NCBI GenBank assembly: GCA_030428355.1
Contig: JAUIBL010000018.1
Span: forward strand, 1-64,000
Length of the DNA: 64,000 bases
Direction of reading: 5' to 3'
Origin: Alphaproteobacteria bacterium
GTDB lineage: Bacteria > Pseudomonadota > Alphaproteobacteria > Rhodobacterales > Rhodobacteraceae
The notes under the pieces: model-generated
The model's input: the letters and a program-made list of their open reading frames with translations, nothing else
Told to the model about the DNA's origin: nothing
Databases searched by the model: none
Position numbers and translations under genes: made by a program
Part shown: positions 7,992-17,304 of the stretch, in pieces
How the letters are laid out: every line of letters starts with the position of its first letter
Position numbering within the stretch: position 1 is the first letter of the stretch

Positions 7992-10845
7992 CAAGCCGGG
8001 TGATATATCCGAAGACAGGCTTCGCAACCGCTTTCTGCCGGCTCTTCGGGCCGAAGGGTACATGGGGGATTTCGCGTTCGACCCGGCCACGCGCGCCGTC
8101 TTTGCCACCGACAATTCCATCTACGAACTGACGCCTGCTGCGGTACTGTTTCCCGCTGAACCGGACGATCTGAACCGGATCGTGCGCGCCTGCTCGGCCA
8201 GTGGCATCGCGCTTTCCGCGCGAGGTGGCGGCACAGGCACGAACGGGCAATCGCTGACCGATCAGGTCGTGGTGGATTGCTCGCGCCACCTGACAAGGAT
8301 CGAACGGCTCGATCCGGAAGCGCGCATTGCAATAGTGCAGCCGGGCGTCGTCCTGTCGCAATTGAACCGCGAGGCGGCCCAGCATGGTCTGTTCTTCGGC
8401 CCCACAGTCTCGACCGCCACACGCGCAACCCTGGGTGGCATGGCCGCGACCGACGCCAGTGGCAAGGGCTCGCGCGTCTTCGGCCGGATGTCAGACCATA
8501 TCATGGGCATGGATGTCGTCCTGTCCGACGGCAGCGATCTTCATGTAGAAGATCTGGACGACGCGGGACTGGACATTGCCTGCGGCAAACCGGGGCTTGC
8601 GGGCGGCATTTACCGGCTGCTGCGCGATATTGTCGAGCGCGACAAGGAAGAGATCGCGCGGGTCTTTCCTGCCATGAACCGGGGGCTCACCGGCTACAAT
8701 CTGAAAGACCTCGTTCCCCGCGACGGGGTGTTCAGCCTGTCACGGCTTCTGTCCGGGTCTGAAGGTACTTTGGCCATAACCAAGCGGTTGAAACTGCGCC
8801 TCCTGCAGCAAGCGCGTTTCAAGTCGCTTTTCGTGATCACATATGATGATTTGCTCTCTGCTCTTGCGGATACGCAGCGCCTCGTTGCCGTGAATCCCAC
8901 GGCCATCGAATTTCTCGACGACCGGATCCTGGCGCTGGCTCAGGACGACCCCATGTGGACCGAGATTGTTTCGGTTCTGGGGACTTCGGGCACCCGTCCC
9001 GTTCGTGGTCTGAACATCGTCGAGCTTCAGTCCGACAACTCCGACGGGCTTAATGCGGCCATTGCTCACCTGACGAAGCTTGCAGGAACCGGCGGCTCCT
9101 CCGTCGTTTCGCACAGGCATGTCTCAGACCCCGATGCAATGACGCAGGTATGGTCGCTGCGATCGAAATGCGTAGGACTTCTTGGGCGCATGGATCCAGA
9201 ACGTCAGGGGACGGCTTTTGTCGAGGATGCGGCGGTCCCCCCCGAAAAACTTGTTGAATTCGTCGATGGTTTCCGGCGCATTCTGAGCGAAGAAGCCTTG
9301 ACCTATGGCATGTTCGGCCATGCGGATGTGGGTTGCGTGCACGTCCGTCCCGCGCTCGACATGCGCCGGCCCGGGGACGCTGCGAAGATCCGCGCGGTCA
9401 CGGACAAGATCGCACGGCTTGCCCTTGCACATGGCGGCATTCTGTGGGGCGAGCACGGCAAAGGAGTACGGGGAGAATACGGGTCGATGTTCTTCGGGCC
9501 GCAGCTTTATGCGCGCCTGTGCGAAATCAAGGCCGCCTTCGATCCGGGCAACATCTTCAACCCCGGCAAGATTGCCTCGCCCGATCCGGATCAGCCCTTA
9601 GTTAAGATTGATGAAACTCCGTTTCGAGGCACTATGGACGCTACAATCTCCGCAGACGCGCTAAGGGGCTACGAGCGGGCGGTGAAGTGCAACGGAAACG
9701 GGCAGTGCTTCGACTTGGCCCATGACGATGCCATGTGCCCGTCCTACAAAGTCAGCGGCGACCGTCGGCTGTCACCCAAGGGGCGTGCAGCGATGCTGCG
9801 CACATGGCTGCGCGGCGACGCGGAACCGGAGACGCGGCGTGCGCTTGAAGAGGCGCTGCGGCAAAGCCTAGATGCCTGCCTGTCCTGCAAGGCCTGCGCG
9901 TCGCAATGCCCCGTCAAGGTCGACATCCCCGCAATGAAAGCGCAGTTTTACGAGAGTTATTTCAGAACCCGGCGCAGACCGTTTCGCCATCATCTCCTCG
10001 CCCGGATGGAAGACTGCGGGCCTGTGATGCGTGCGCGGCCACAACTGACTAACCTCTTTCTACGGCTTGCAGCACCGGTTATCGCACGCGCAGGTTTGTG
10101 TGACCTGCCCGAAATCCGCACCGCGCACTATGCGCGGCCGCAACAGGGCAAGCCCGTCGTTCTGCTGATCGATACATTTCTCGGATCATTCGACGGCTCC
10201 GTTCCCGATGCCTGCGCCGCCCTGCTGACCCGCCTTGGATATGCCGTGACGCAAAGCCCGCCCATTCCGAACGGCAAGGCGCTTTCGGTCCTGGGATTCA
10301 ACGCGCGTTTCGCAAGAATCGCCCGCAGGCGCTTCGCGCGGCTGAAGGCGCTTTCGTCTTCGGCGCTGGCGGTGATCGAGATCGAGCCTGCCATTCACGC
10401 GATGAGCCGTTCGGAATACAAGGCACTTGGTCTGGACTGTAGGGGGTATGTGTCACTGGACATGTTTCTTACCCGCGAGATCGAGGCTGGTCGCATCCGG
10501 CCTGTTTCCGCGGATGCCGGGGGCGCCCTGCCCGTCCTCTTCTCTCACTGCATCGAATCCAGCGCTGATCCGCAGGCCTCCAGGCGGTGGCAGGTGATCT
10601 TCCGGCATTTCGGACTGAACCTTGATTTGGCGCGCACCGGCTGCTGCGGAATGTCAGGGCTTTACGGGCACGAGGTGGACAACCGTACAGCCTCGGCCAG
10701 ATTGTACGAAGCCAGCTGGTCGGCGCCGGTTCACGAAGCCGAGGTCGCACTTGCCACGGGGTTCTCATGCAGGTGCCAGATCAAACGGTTGGGCGGGCGG
10801 CGGGCGCTGCATCCCGTCGAATACCTCGCCCAGAGACTGGTCTGA
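7981..10845 (+). CDS. ydiJ: FAD/Fe-S D-2-hydroxyglutarate dehydrogenase (YdiJ-type)
   Basis: FAD_binding_4 domain (RGGGTGTNGQSL), ferredoxin-like CLSCKACASQCPVKVD, C-terminal GCCGMSGLYGHE; 954 aa. Confidence 0.87.
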   Translation: MLDDKPGDISEDRLRNRFLPALRAEGYMGDFAFDPATRAVFATDNSIYELTPAAVLFPAEPDDLNRIVRACSASGIALSARGGGTGTNGQSLTDQVVVDCSRHLTRIERLDPEARIAIVQPGVVLSQLNREAAQHGLFFGPTVSTATRATLGGMAATDASGKGSRVFGRMSDHIMGMDVVLSDGSDLHVEDLDDAGLDIACGKPGLAGGIYRLLRDIVERDKEEIARVFPAMNRGLTGYNLKDLVPRDGVFSLSRLLSGSEGTLAITKRLKLRLLQQARFKSLFVITYDDLLSALADTQRLVAVNPTAIEFLDDRILALAQDDPMWTEIVSVLGTSGTRPVRGLNIVELQSDNSDGLNAAIAHLTKLAGTGGSSVVSHRHVSDPDAMTQVWSLRSKCVGLLGRMDPERQGTAFVEDAAVPPEKLVEFVDGFRRILSEEALTYGMFGHADVGCVHVRPALDMRRPGDAAKIRAVTDKIARLALAHGGILWGEHGKGVRGEYGSMFFGPQLYARLCEIKAAFDPGNIFNPGKIASPDPDQPLVKIDETPFRGTMDATISADALRGYERAVKCNGNGQCFDLAHDDAMCPSYKVSGDRRLSPKGRAAMLRTWLRGDAEPETRRALEEALRQSLDACLSCKACASQCPVKVDIPAMKAQFYESYFRTRRRPFRHHLLARMEDCGPVMRARPQLTNLFLRLAAPVIARAGLCDLPEIRTAHYARPQQGKPVVLLIDTFLGSFDGSVPDACAALLTRLGYAVTQSPPIPNGKALSVLGFNARFARIARRRFARLKALSSSALAVIEIEPAIHAMSRSEYKALGLDCRGYVSLDMFLTREIEAGRIRPVSADAGGALPVLFSHCIESSADPQASRRWQVIFRHFGLNLDLARTGCCGMSGLYGHEVDNRTASARLYEASWSAPVHEAEVALATGFSCRCQIKRLGGRRALHPVEYLAQRLV

Positions 10846-10870
10846 CGCGACGCGGAAAGCGCGCTGGTGC

Positions 10871-11842
10871 TCAGGTGCGCGGACCCAGCCCGAGAACTCG
10901 TTCGGCCAGATGCCGCGCGACCATCAGGTCGATATGCCCGCCACCGCCGTTCTTGAAGACCGTTACAGCCTCGTCACCATCGCGTCCCGCCTTCCCGGTT
11001 ACCATCGGATAGAGACTGCCCCTGATCCTGTCGGCAGAGAAAACGCCGTTGGCAATCGGAATCGCAATATCACCGGTCTGGTTTTCGGTAGTCACCCGGC
11101 AGTCGACAAAGACCTGTGAACCGGTGATCAGGGAATCATCGCTTTCCCGCATCACGGGCGTGTAGGCGCCGACCAGATCGACATGCGTACCCGGACGTAC
11201 CCACTTGCCCAGAACAAGCGGATCGCGGGACATGGTCGCCGCCGCGACAAGATCGGCACCGGACACAGCCTGCTGCAGGTCACCCGCAATCTCGACGGAC
11301 AGCCCTTCGCGGGCCAGTTCGTTGCGCAAAGCTTCGGCGCGCGGCCGTGATCGATTCCAGATCTGGACGCGCTCCAGCTCGAAACCCTCGGAATAGGCGC
11401 GCACCAGATCGCCCGCGACCACACCCGCGCCGATGACCAGCAGCCGCGATGCGCCGCGGCTCGCAAGCAGGCGCGCGCCCAGAAGCGAATCCGCCGCGGT
11501 CTTGATCCGGGTCAGTGCGTCGTTTTCGACGAAGGCGTCCACTGCGCCGGTCGCGTCGTCAAGTAGGATCGCCGCACCTTGAACGCTGGACCGGCCCAAA
11601 GCCGGGTTCCCGGGATAGACCGAGGTTGTCTTGGTTAGCATCCCAAGCCCGCGGATTCGCGCCGCACGGGTCAGCCAGGAATTGCCGTCTTCTTCCAACA
11701 GCACATCGCCCAGCTTCGGTTGATCGCGGCGATGACCTTCGGCGATGGCGTCGGCGACACTTGTCCACGTTACTCGATCGCCAAGATCCGGAAGTGTGAG
11801 AAACGGGATCTGCGGGGGGAGACCAGCCGCCGTCAGCATCAA
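10871..11842 (-). CDS. Ornithine cyclodeaminase/mu-crystallin family protein (candidate cyclic ketimine reductase or amino acid cyclodeaminase)
   Basis: GTKATSVYPGNP-like TKTTSVYPGNPALGRSSVQGAAILLDDATGAVDAFVENDALTRIKTAADSLLGARLLA and VIGAGVVAGDLVRAY; 4-bp overlap with the upstream gene. Confidence 0.88.
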   Translation of the reverse strand: MMLTAAGLPPQIPFLTLPDLGDRVTWTSVADAIAEGHRRDQPKLGDVLLEEDGNSWLTRAARIRGLGMLTKTTSVYPGNPALGRSSVQGAAILLDDATGAVDAFVENDALTRIKTAADSLLGARLLASRGASRLLVIGAGVVAGDLVRAYSEGFELERVQIWNRSRPRAEALRNELAREGLSVEIAGDLQQAVSGADLVAAATMSRDPLVLGKWVRPGTHVDLVGAYTPVMRESDDSLITGSQVFVDCRVTTENQTGDIAIPIANGVFSADRIRGSLYPMVTGKAGRDGDEAVTVFKNGGGGHIDLMVARHLAERVLGLGPRT

Positions 11843-13881
11843 AGCACCCTGAGCAAGCGGTTCGCGTCGTAAATGGCGGCATGAGTATTGCGCGCCTCGA
11901 CAGCGTCTCCGATCCGGAACAGCTGGAACCTGCCCGGTCCGCCCGATCTGGTCTGCGCCCCGCCGGCAATGAGCGCGTCGTAGTCCACCGCGCCCAAGTT
12001 CGACGACTGCGGTTTCAGTTCGAAGTAAAGCTCGTCAAGCGGCGTCGTGCCGTGATTGACAACAACCTGGTCGATCTCGCGTTCGAGATCCAAATCCTTG
12101 TAGTCGGACCCGATGACGGCCCGGATCCCATTACCGCTTCGTTCGACCGCCTTCAGCCGGTACGTTACCGTGAAGGTCACGTCGCGCCCCTGAAGCGCGC
12201 GCATGTAAGGTGTCAGGTTCAGCCCCATGACCTCGGGCGCAAAGCTGCGATCCGGTGTCATGATCTCGACCCGCGCGCCGCTTTCCGCTAGCCGTTCCGC
12301 AGCCTGCAGGGCCGTGTGATCGCCTGCGTCGTCAAAGAGCAGAACATTCTGCCCTGGCTTTGCGTCACCGGTCAGGATATCCCACGCGGAAATCACCAGG
12401 TCTTCGCCCGTTTCCAGAGCGACCGTGCGTGGCAGACCGCCGGTAGCCACGATCACCACGTCCGGATCAAGCGCCAGAACATCGCTGGCTTCGGCGAAGG
12501 CATTGAAGCGAAACTCCACGTCACGGGCCGCGCATTGCGCCATTCGCCAGTCGATGATCCCGATCATCTCGGCCTTGCGTAGGGTCAGAGACGTCAGCCG
12601 CACCTGTCCACCGGGCTGGTCGGCGGCCTCGAAGACAGTTACTTTGTGCCCACGTTCAGCGGCAACCCGCGCGGCTTCCAGCCCCGCTGGCCCCGCGCCC
12701 ACGATCACCACGCGACGCGAGACATCGGCGGCCGGAACGGCATGGGGCAGCTCGGCCTCGCGCCCGGTCGAGGGATTGTGGATGCAGAGCGCCGGAGCGC
12801 CCTGGTAGATCCGGTCGAGGCAGTAAGTCGCGCCGACACAGGGGCGGATGTCGTCTTCGCGGCCTTCGACGATCTTCTTGACGATATGCGGGTCGGCCAT
12901 GTGCGCCCGCGTCATCCCCACCATGTCGAGCTGCCCGGACGAGATCGCATACCTCGCCGTGGCCACGTCGGGAATGCGCGCGGCATGAAATGTCGGCATG
13001 CCCACTTCGGTGCGAACTCGACCCGCCAGATCGAGATGCGGCGCCGATCGCATCCCCTGAAGCGGAATGACGTCCGTGAGTGCCGCGTCGGTCTGGATTT
13101 GTCCGCGAATGATGTTCACGAAATCGACGAGGCCGGAATCGCGGAACCGGCGGGCGATTTCAACACCTTCATCGACGGTGATGCCGCCTTTGGCATTTTC
13201 ATCCGCGGTGTAGCGCATCCCCAGAAGAAACTTTTCTCCCACGCGTTCGCGGCATGCCGCCAGAACTTCCATCGCGAAGCGCATCCGGTTGTCGAGCGAA
13301 CCGCCCCAGGGCGCATCGAGATCATTCGTCAGCGGGCTCAAGAACTGGTCAAGCAAATGTCCGTAACACTCGAACTCGACGCCGTCGAGGCCAGCGGCCT
13401 TCATGCGCTCGGCCGCATCGGCATAGTCCTTGACGATACGCTCGATGTCCCAGTCTTCTATCACCTTGGGGAAGGAGCGGTGGGCCGCTTCGCGTGAGGG
13501 GCCTGCTCCGACGACGGGCAACCAATCTGCCTTGTCCCAGCGTGTGCGGCGACCAAGGTGGGTCAGTTGAATCATCACTGCTGCGCCGGCGTCGTGGCAA
13601 TCATCGGCCAGACGTTTCATCCACGGAACGACCTCGTCTTTCCAGGCGAGAATGTTGTTGAAGGCGGGCGGGGAATCGCGCGACACGGCGGCCGAACCGG
13701 CGGTCATTGTCAGCGCCACGCCCGCTTTGGCACGCTCCAGGTGATACAGCCGATAACGGTCCTTTGGCATCCCATCTTCGGGATAGGCCGGTTCGTGACT
13801 GGTCGTCATGATCCGGTTGCGCAGGGTCAGATGCTTGAGCTGGTAGGGTTGCAAAAGGGGATCTTTGGACATCTCGTTCAC
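11839..13881 (-). CDS. NADH:flavin oxidoreductase with Fe-S and FAD/NAD domains (TMADH/2,4-dienoyl-CoA reductase/StcD-like; candidate N-demethylase)
   Basis: OYE barrel at N-terminus, Fe-S motif CVGATYCLDRIYQGAPALCIHNPSTGRE, then VVIVGAGPAGLEAARVAAERGHKVTVFEA. Confidence 0.85.
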   Translation of the reverse strand: MNEMSKDPLLQPYQLKHLTLRNRIMTTSHEPAYPEDGMPKDRYRLYHLERAKAGVALTMTAGSAAVSRDSPPAFNNILAWKDEVVPWMKRLADDCHDAGAAVMIQLTHLGRRTRWDKADWLPVVGAGPSREAAHRSFPKVIEDWDIERIVKDYADAAERMKAAGLDGVEFECYGHLLDQFLSPLTNDLDAPWGGSLDNRMRFAMEVLAACRERVGEKFLLGMRYTADENAKGGITVDEGVEIARRFRDSGLVDFVNIIRGQIQTDAALTDVIPLQGMRSAPHLDLAGRVRTEVGMPTFHAARIPDVATARYAISSGQLDMVGMTRAHMADPHIVKKIVEGREDDIRPCVGATYCLDRIYQGAPALCIHNPSTGREAELPHAVPAADVSRRVVIVGAGPAGLEAARVAAERGHKVTVFEAADQPGGQVRLTSLTLRKAEMIGIIDWRMAQCAARDVEFRFNAFAEASDVLALDPDVVIVATGGLPRTVALETGEDLVISAWDILTGDAKPGQNVLLFDDAGDHTALQAAERLAESGARVEIMTPDRSFAPEVMGLNLTPYMRALQGRDVTFTVTYRLKAVERSGNGIRAVIGSDYKDLDLEREIDQVVVNHGTTPLDELYFELKPQSSNLGAVDYDALIAGGAQTRSGGPGRFQLFRIGDAVEARNTHAAIYDANRLLRVL

Positions 13882-15503
13882 GTCGTTTGAGTTTCGCGGC
13901 GTTCTGCCGTCGCCCGGCTGAGCCAGTTCTCGTCGCGCTGTGGCACGGCCCTCAACAATTCGGCCACGTAGGGGTGCAGTGGCTCATTCAGAACCGTTTC
14001 CTTGGGCCCTTGCGCCACGATCTCGCCGCGTTGCATGACGGCGACATCATGGGCGATCGCCTCCACAACCTCGAAGTCGTGGGTAATGAAAATATAGGTG
14101 ACACCCAGTTTATTCTGGATGTCGGCCAGCAGCTTCAGCACCCCGACCGCAACGATCTGGTCAAGGGCACTGGTGACTTCATCGCAGATGATGACCGAAG
14201 GTTCGGCGGCCAGCGCGCGGGCCAGCCCGACGCGCTGCTTCTGTCCACCCGAAAGATCGCCGGGGCGCGAATGCATGAACCGGTCTGGGTCAAGATCGAC
14301 CATCTGCATCAGCTCGCGGATTCGCTGCGTTCGCGCCGCGCCCCTAAGTCCCAGATAAAGCGTGGTCGGGCGGCCGATCAGTTCGCCAACCGTCTTGCGC
14401 GGGTTCAGCGCGGTATCGGCCATCTGGTAGATCAGCTGAACGCTGCGCAGCCCGTCCCGGCTGCGCGACCGGTAGTCCGGTGCGAGCTTTGTGCCGTCGA
14501 TGCGAACCTCGCCGGATTTGGGGGGCAAGAGCCCCGAGATCACCCGGGCAATCGTCGACTTGCCCGAACCGGACTCTCCCACGATTGCGGTCGTCCGCCC
14601 GGCCGCGATCTTCAGGTTGATATTGTCGAGAACCTTTGTCGCGCCGTAAGCTGCCGATACGCCGGAAAGCTCGATCCGTGGTTCTCCGCCTTGCAGAACC
14701 TGAGGGTCATCGGCCTTGAGCGCGCGGACCGACCAGAGACTTTTTGTATACTCCTGCTGCGGGGCGTGCAGCATCTGCTGAACCGGCCCTTCCTCAACCG
14801 TCTCGCCGTAGCGCATGACCTTGATCTCGTCAGCCATCTGCGCGACAACCGCAAGGTCATGGGTGATGTAGATTGCTGCTGTTCCGAACTCGCGCACGAT
14901 GCGGCGAATGGATTCCAGCACTTCGATCTGGGTGGTAACGTCAAGCGCCGTTGTCGGCTCGTCGAAGATGATGAGGCTGGGCCGGCAGGACATCGCCATC
15001 GCCGTCATCATCCGTTGCAGCTGCCCGCCGGAAACCTGATGCGGAAAACGCTCGCCGATATGTTCGGGATCGGGCAGACGCATGCGGCGGTAGAGATCGA
15101 TCGCATCGCGGTACGGGTCGAGTTCCCTCGCCAAACCGTGGTCGCGCGGCGCCTCGCAATGCTGCCGCAGAAGCCGGTGCGCCGGGTTGAAGCTTGCGGC
15201 TGCAGATTGCGCCACATAAGCGATCCGGCGGCCCCAGAGGTCGCGCAGCACCGGCTCGTTCGCTTTCGTAAGGTCGATTCCGTCGAAGGTGATGCTGCCG
15301 CCAGTGATCCGGCAACCCGGCCGAACATAGCCCATCGCCGACAGGCCCATGGTTGACTTGCCAGCACCGGATTCGCCGACCAGCCCAAGTACCTTGCCCG
15401 GCTCGAGAACCAGATCGACCCCCTTTATTATTGGCGACCAGACTCGCCCCCGACGCCCTTCAATGTGCAGATTTCTGATTTCCACAAGCGGCGTTTCGGT
15501 CAT
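13878..15503 (-). CDS. ABC transporter, fused double ATP-binding protein (peptide/opine/nickel type)
   Basis: Two Walker A motifs (GLVGESGAGKST, AIVGESGSGKST) and two signature motifs (HQVSGGQLQR, DLSGGQKQR). Confidence 0.95.
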   Translation of the reverse strand: MTETPLVEIRNLHIEGRRGRVWSPIIKGVDLVLEPGKVLGLVGESGAGKSTMGLSAMGYVRPGCRITGGSITFDGIDLTKANEPVLRDLWGRRIAYVAQSAAASFNPAHRLLRQHCEAPRDHGLARELDPYRDAIDLYRRMRLPDPEHIGERFPHQVSGGQLQRMMTAMAMSCRPSLIIFDEPTTALDVTTQIEVLESIRRIVREFGTAAIYITHDLAVVAQMADEIKVMRYGETVEEGPVQQMLHAPQQEYTKSLWSVRALKADDPQVLQGGEPRIELSGVSAAYGATKVLDNINLKIAAGRTTAIVGESGSGKSTIARVISGLLPPKSGEVRIDGTKLAPDYRSRSRDGLRSVQLIYQMADTALNPRKTVGELIGRPTTLYLGLRGAARTQRIRELMQMVDLDPDRFMHSRPGDLSGGQKQRVGLARALAAEPSVIICDEVTSALDQIVAVGVLKLLADIQNKLGVTYIFITHDFEVVEAIAHDVAVMQRGEIVAQGPKETVLNEPLHPYVAELLRAVPQRDENWLSRATAERRETQTT

Positions 15504-15506
15504 GTC

Positions 15507-16346
15507 CTAGTCCTTCAATCCGCTGGTGACGTGCAACAGCCAGTCAACGATGAAATTGACGCCGATGGTCAGCAGGCCGATGCAAAAGGCGGGAATGAGA
15601 GGCGTCACCCGACCGAAGCTGATGAGCGCCGCGTTTTCGCGCACCATAGAGCCCAGATCGGCAGCGGGCGGCTGGATGCCGATACCCAGGAAGGAGAGTG
15701 ACGAAATGACCAGAAACACGAAGCTGAACCGCACACCGAACTCGGCGGCCAGCGGTGCCATGATGTTTGGCAGTGTCTCGCGCAGCATCAGTGACATCAG
15801 CGTTTCGCCGCGCAACCGTGCCGCTTCGATGAATTCCATGACCGCCACATCGCTGGCCGCGGCACGTGACAGGCGGAAAACGCGGGTCGAGTCCACGAAG
15901 GCCACAATAAGGATCAGGTTGATCACCGCCGTCCCTGCGATGGACAACAGCAGCAGTTTGAAGATCAGTGCCGGGATCGACATCAGTACGTCGACGATGC
16001 GTGACAGAACCTGATCGACCCATCCCCCGCGCACGGCGGCGAGAAGGCCGAAAAACGCTCCGAAAACAAAGGTCACGACCGTGGTGATCAGCGCGATGCC
16101 GACAGTGTTGCGGATACCGTAAAGCGTGCGCGTCAGGAAATCCCGCCCCAGCGCATCGGTACCCAGAAGGAACGCACCCGAGGCCGCCTCATATGGGCCG
16201 CCCACCACCTCGCTTTGCGAAAACGGCGTCAGCAATGGGGCGAACAGCGCAATTAGGACATAGACCAGAACGATGATCATACCGAACTTGGCAGAGGCAG
16301 GCGCGTCGCCAAGTGCCAGAAATATTTTTCTGCGTTCAGCGAGCAT
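15507..16346 (-). CDS. ABC transporter permease (DppC-type)
   Basis: GTDALGRDFLTRTLYGIRNTVGIALI typical of DppC/OppC; operonic. Confidence 0.93.
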   Translation of the reverse strand: MLAERRKIFLALGDAPASAKFGMIIVLVYVLIALFAPLLTPFSQSEVVGGPYEAASGAFLLGTDALGRDFLTRTLYGIRNTVGIALITTVVTFVFGAFFGLLAAVRGGWVDQVLSRIVDVLMSIPALIFKLLLLSIAGTAVINLILIVAFVDSTRVFRLSRAAASDVAVMEFIEAARLRGETLMSLMLRETLPNIMAPLAAEFGVRFSFVFLVISSLSFLGIGIQPPAADLGSMVRENAALISFGRVTPLIPAFCIGLLTIGVNFIVDWLLHVTSGLKD

Positions 16347-17289
16347 GGAGAATCCTCGGATTGCTCAGCATCGAGATCACATCCGCCGACAAGTTCAGCA
16401 GGATGTAGACCGAGGCGAAAAGTAGGCTGACTCCCTGAATCACCGGCAAGTCGCGACGAACTACGGAGTCGACCAGCAACTGTCCGACACCGGGATAAAC
16501 GAACACGACCTCAACCATGACGACGCCGGTGATGAGGTACGCGAGGCTGAGCGAGATCACGTTCACAATGGGCGACGCAGCATTAGGCAACGCGTGCCGA
16601 AGGATAACATTGCGCGGGCGGATGCCTTTGAGACGAGCCATCTCGATATAGGGAGAAGACAGCACATTGAGGATCGCCGCACGCGTCATCCGCATCATGT
16701 AGCCGGTCACGACGAAGGTCAGCGTCAGCGCCGGCAAGAAGGTACTGTAAAGGCGCTCGCCCAAGTCCATGTCCTCTGTGATCCGCGACATCGTCGGAAA
16801 GAGACCATTCTGCGCCAAGAGATAGATCAGCAGGTAACCTATGAAAAATTCCGGGAACGAGATCGCGAACAATGCCCCAGCATTGCTGATCCGGTCGAAG
16901 CGCGTATTGCGAAAAAGTGCCGTCGCCATGCCGAAGAAAAGCGCCAGCGGAACCGAAATCAGCGCAGCATAGGCTGCCAGAAAGAGTGTGGAGCCGAACC
17001 GCGCACCGATCAATTCGCCGACGTCGCGGCCGCTGGCGAGCGACTTGCCCAAATCACCCTGTAATACGCCGACGACCCATTCGACATAACGCACCGCCGC
17101 CGACCGGTCGAGACCAAGATCGCGGCGCATCGCCTCCAGTGTTTCGGGCGTGGCGTTCTGCCCCAGGATCGCCTCTGCGAGATCACCGGGCAGCAGCCCG
17201 ACCGAGAAGAAGATGATCAGCGACACCGCCACCAGCGACAACAGCCCAAGGGCAATCCGCTTGGCGATCAGTGTTGTAATCTTCCCCAC
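16336..17289 (-). CDS. ABC transporter permease (DppB-type)
   Basis: ARLKGIRPRNVILRHALPNAASPIVNVISLSLAYLITGVVMVEVVFVYPGVG. Confidence 0.94.
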   Translation of the reverse strand: MGKITTLIAKRIALGLLSLVAVSLIIFFSVGLLPGDLAEAILGQNATPETLEAMRRDLGLDRSAAVRYVEWVVGVLQGDLGKSLASGRDVGELIGARFGSTLFLAAYAALISVPLALFFGMATALFRNTRFDRISNAGALFAISFPEFFIGYLLIYLLAQNGLFPTMSRITEDMDLGERLYSTFLPALTLTFVVTGYMMRMTRAAILNVLSSPYIEMARLKGIRPRNVILRHALPNAASPIVNVISLSLAYLITGVVMVEVVFVYPGVGQLLVDSVVRRDLPVIQGVSLLFASVYILLNLSADVISMLSNPRILHAR

Positions 17290-17304
17290 CCTGCTGCCCT
17301 TTCG

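Noticed and set aside
13887-15356. 489-aa plus-strand ORF opposite the double ATPase gene
   Set aside because: Shadow ORF: the opposite strand encodes clear ABC ATPase motifs, and this reading shows no family motifs with skewed His/Arg/Asp composition.
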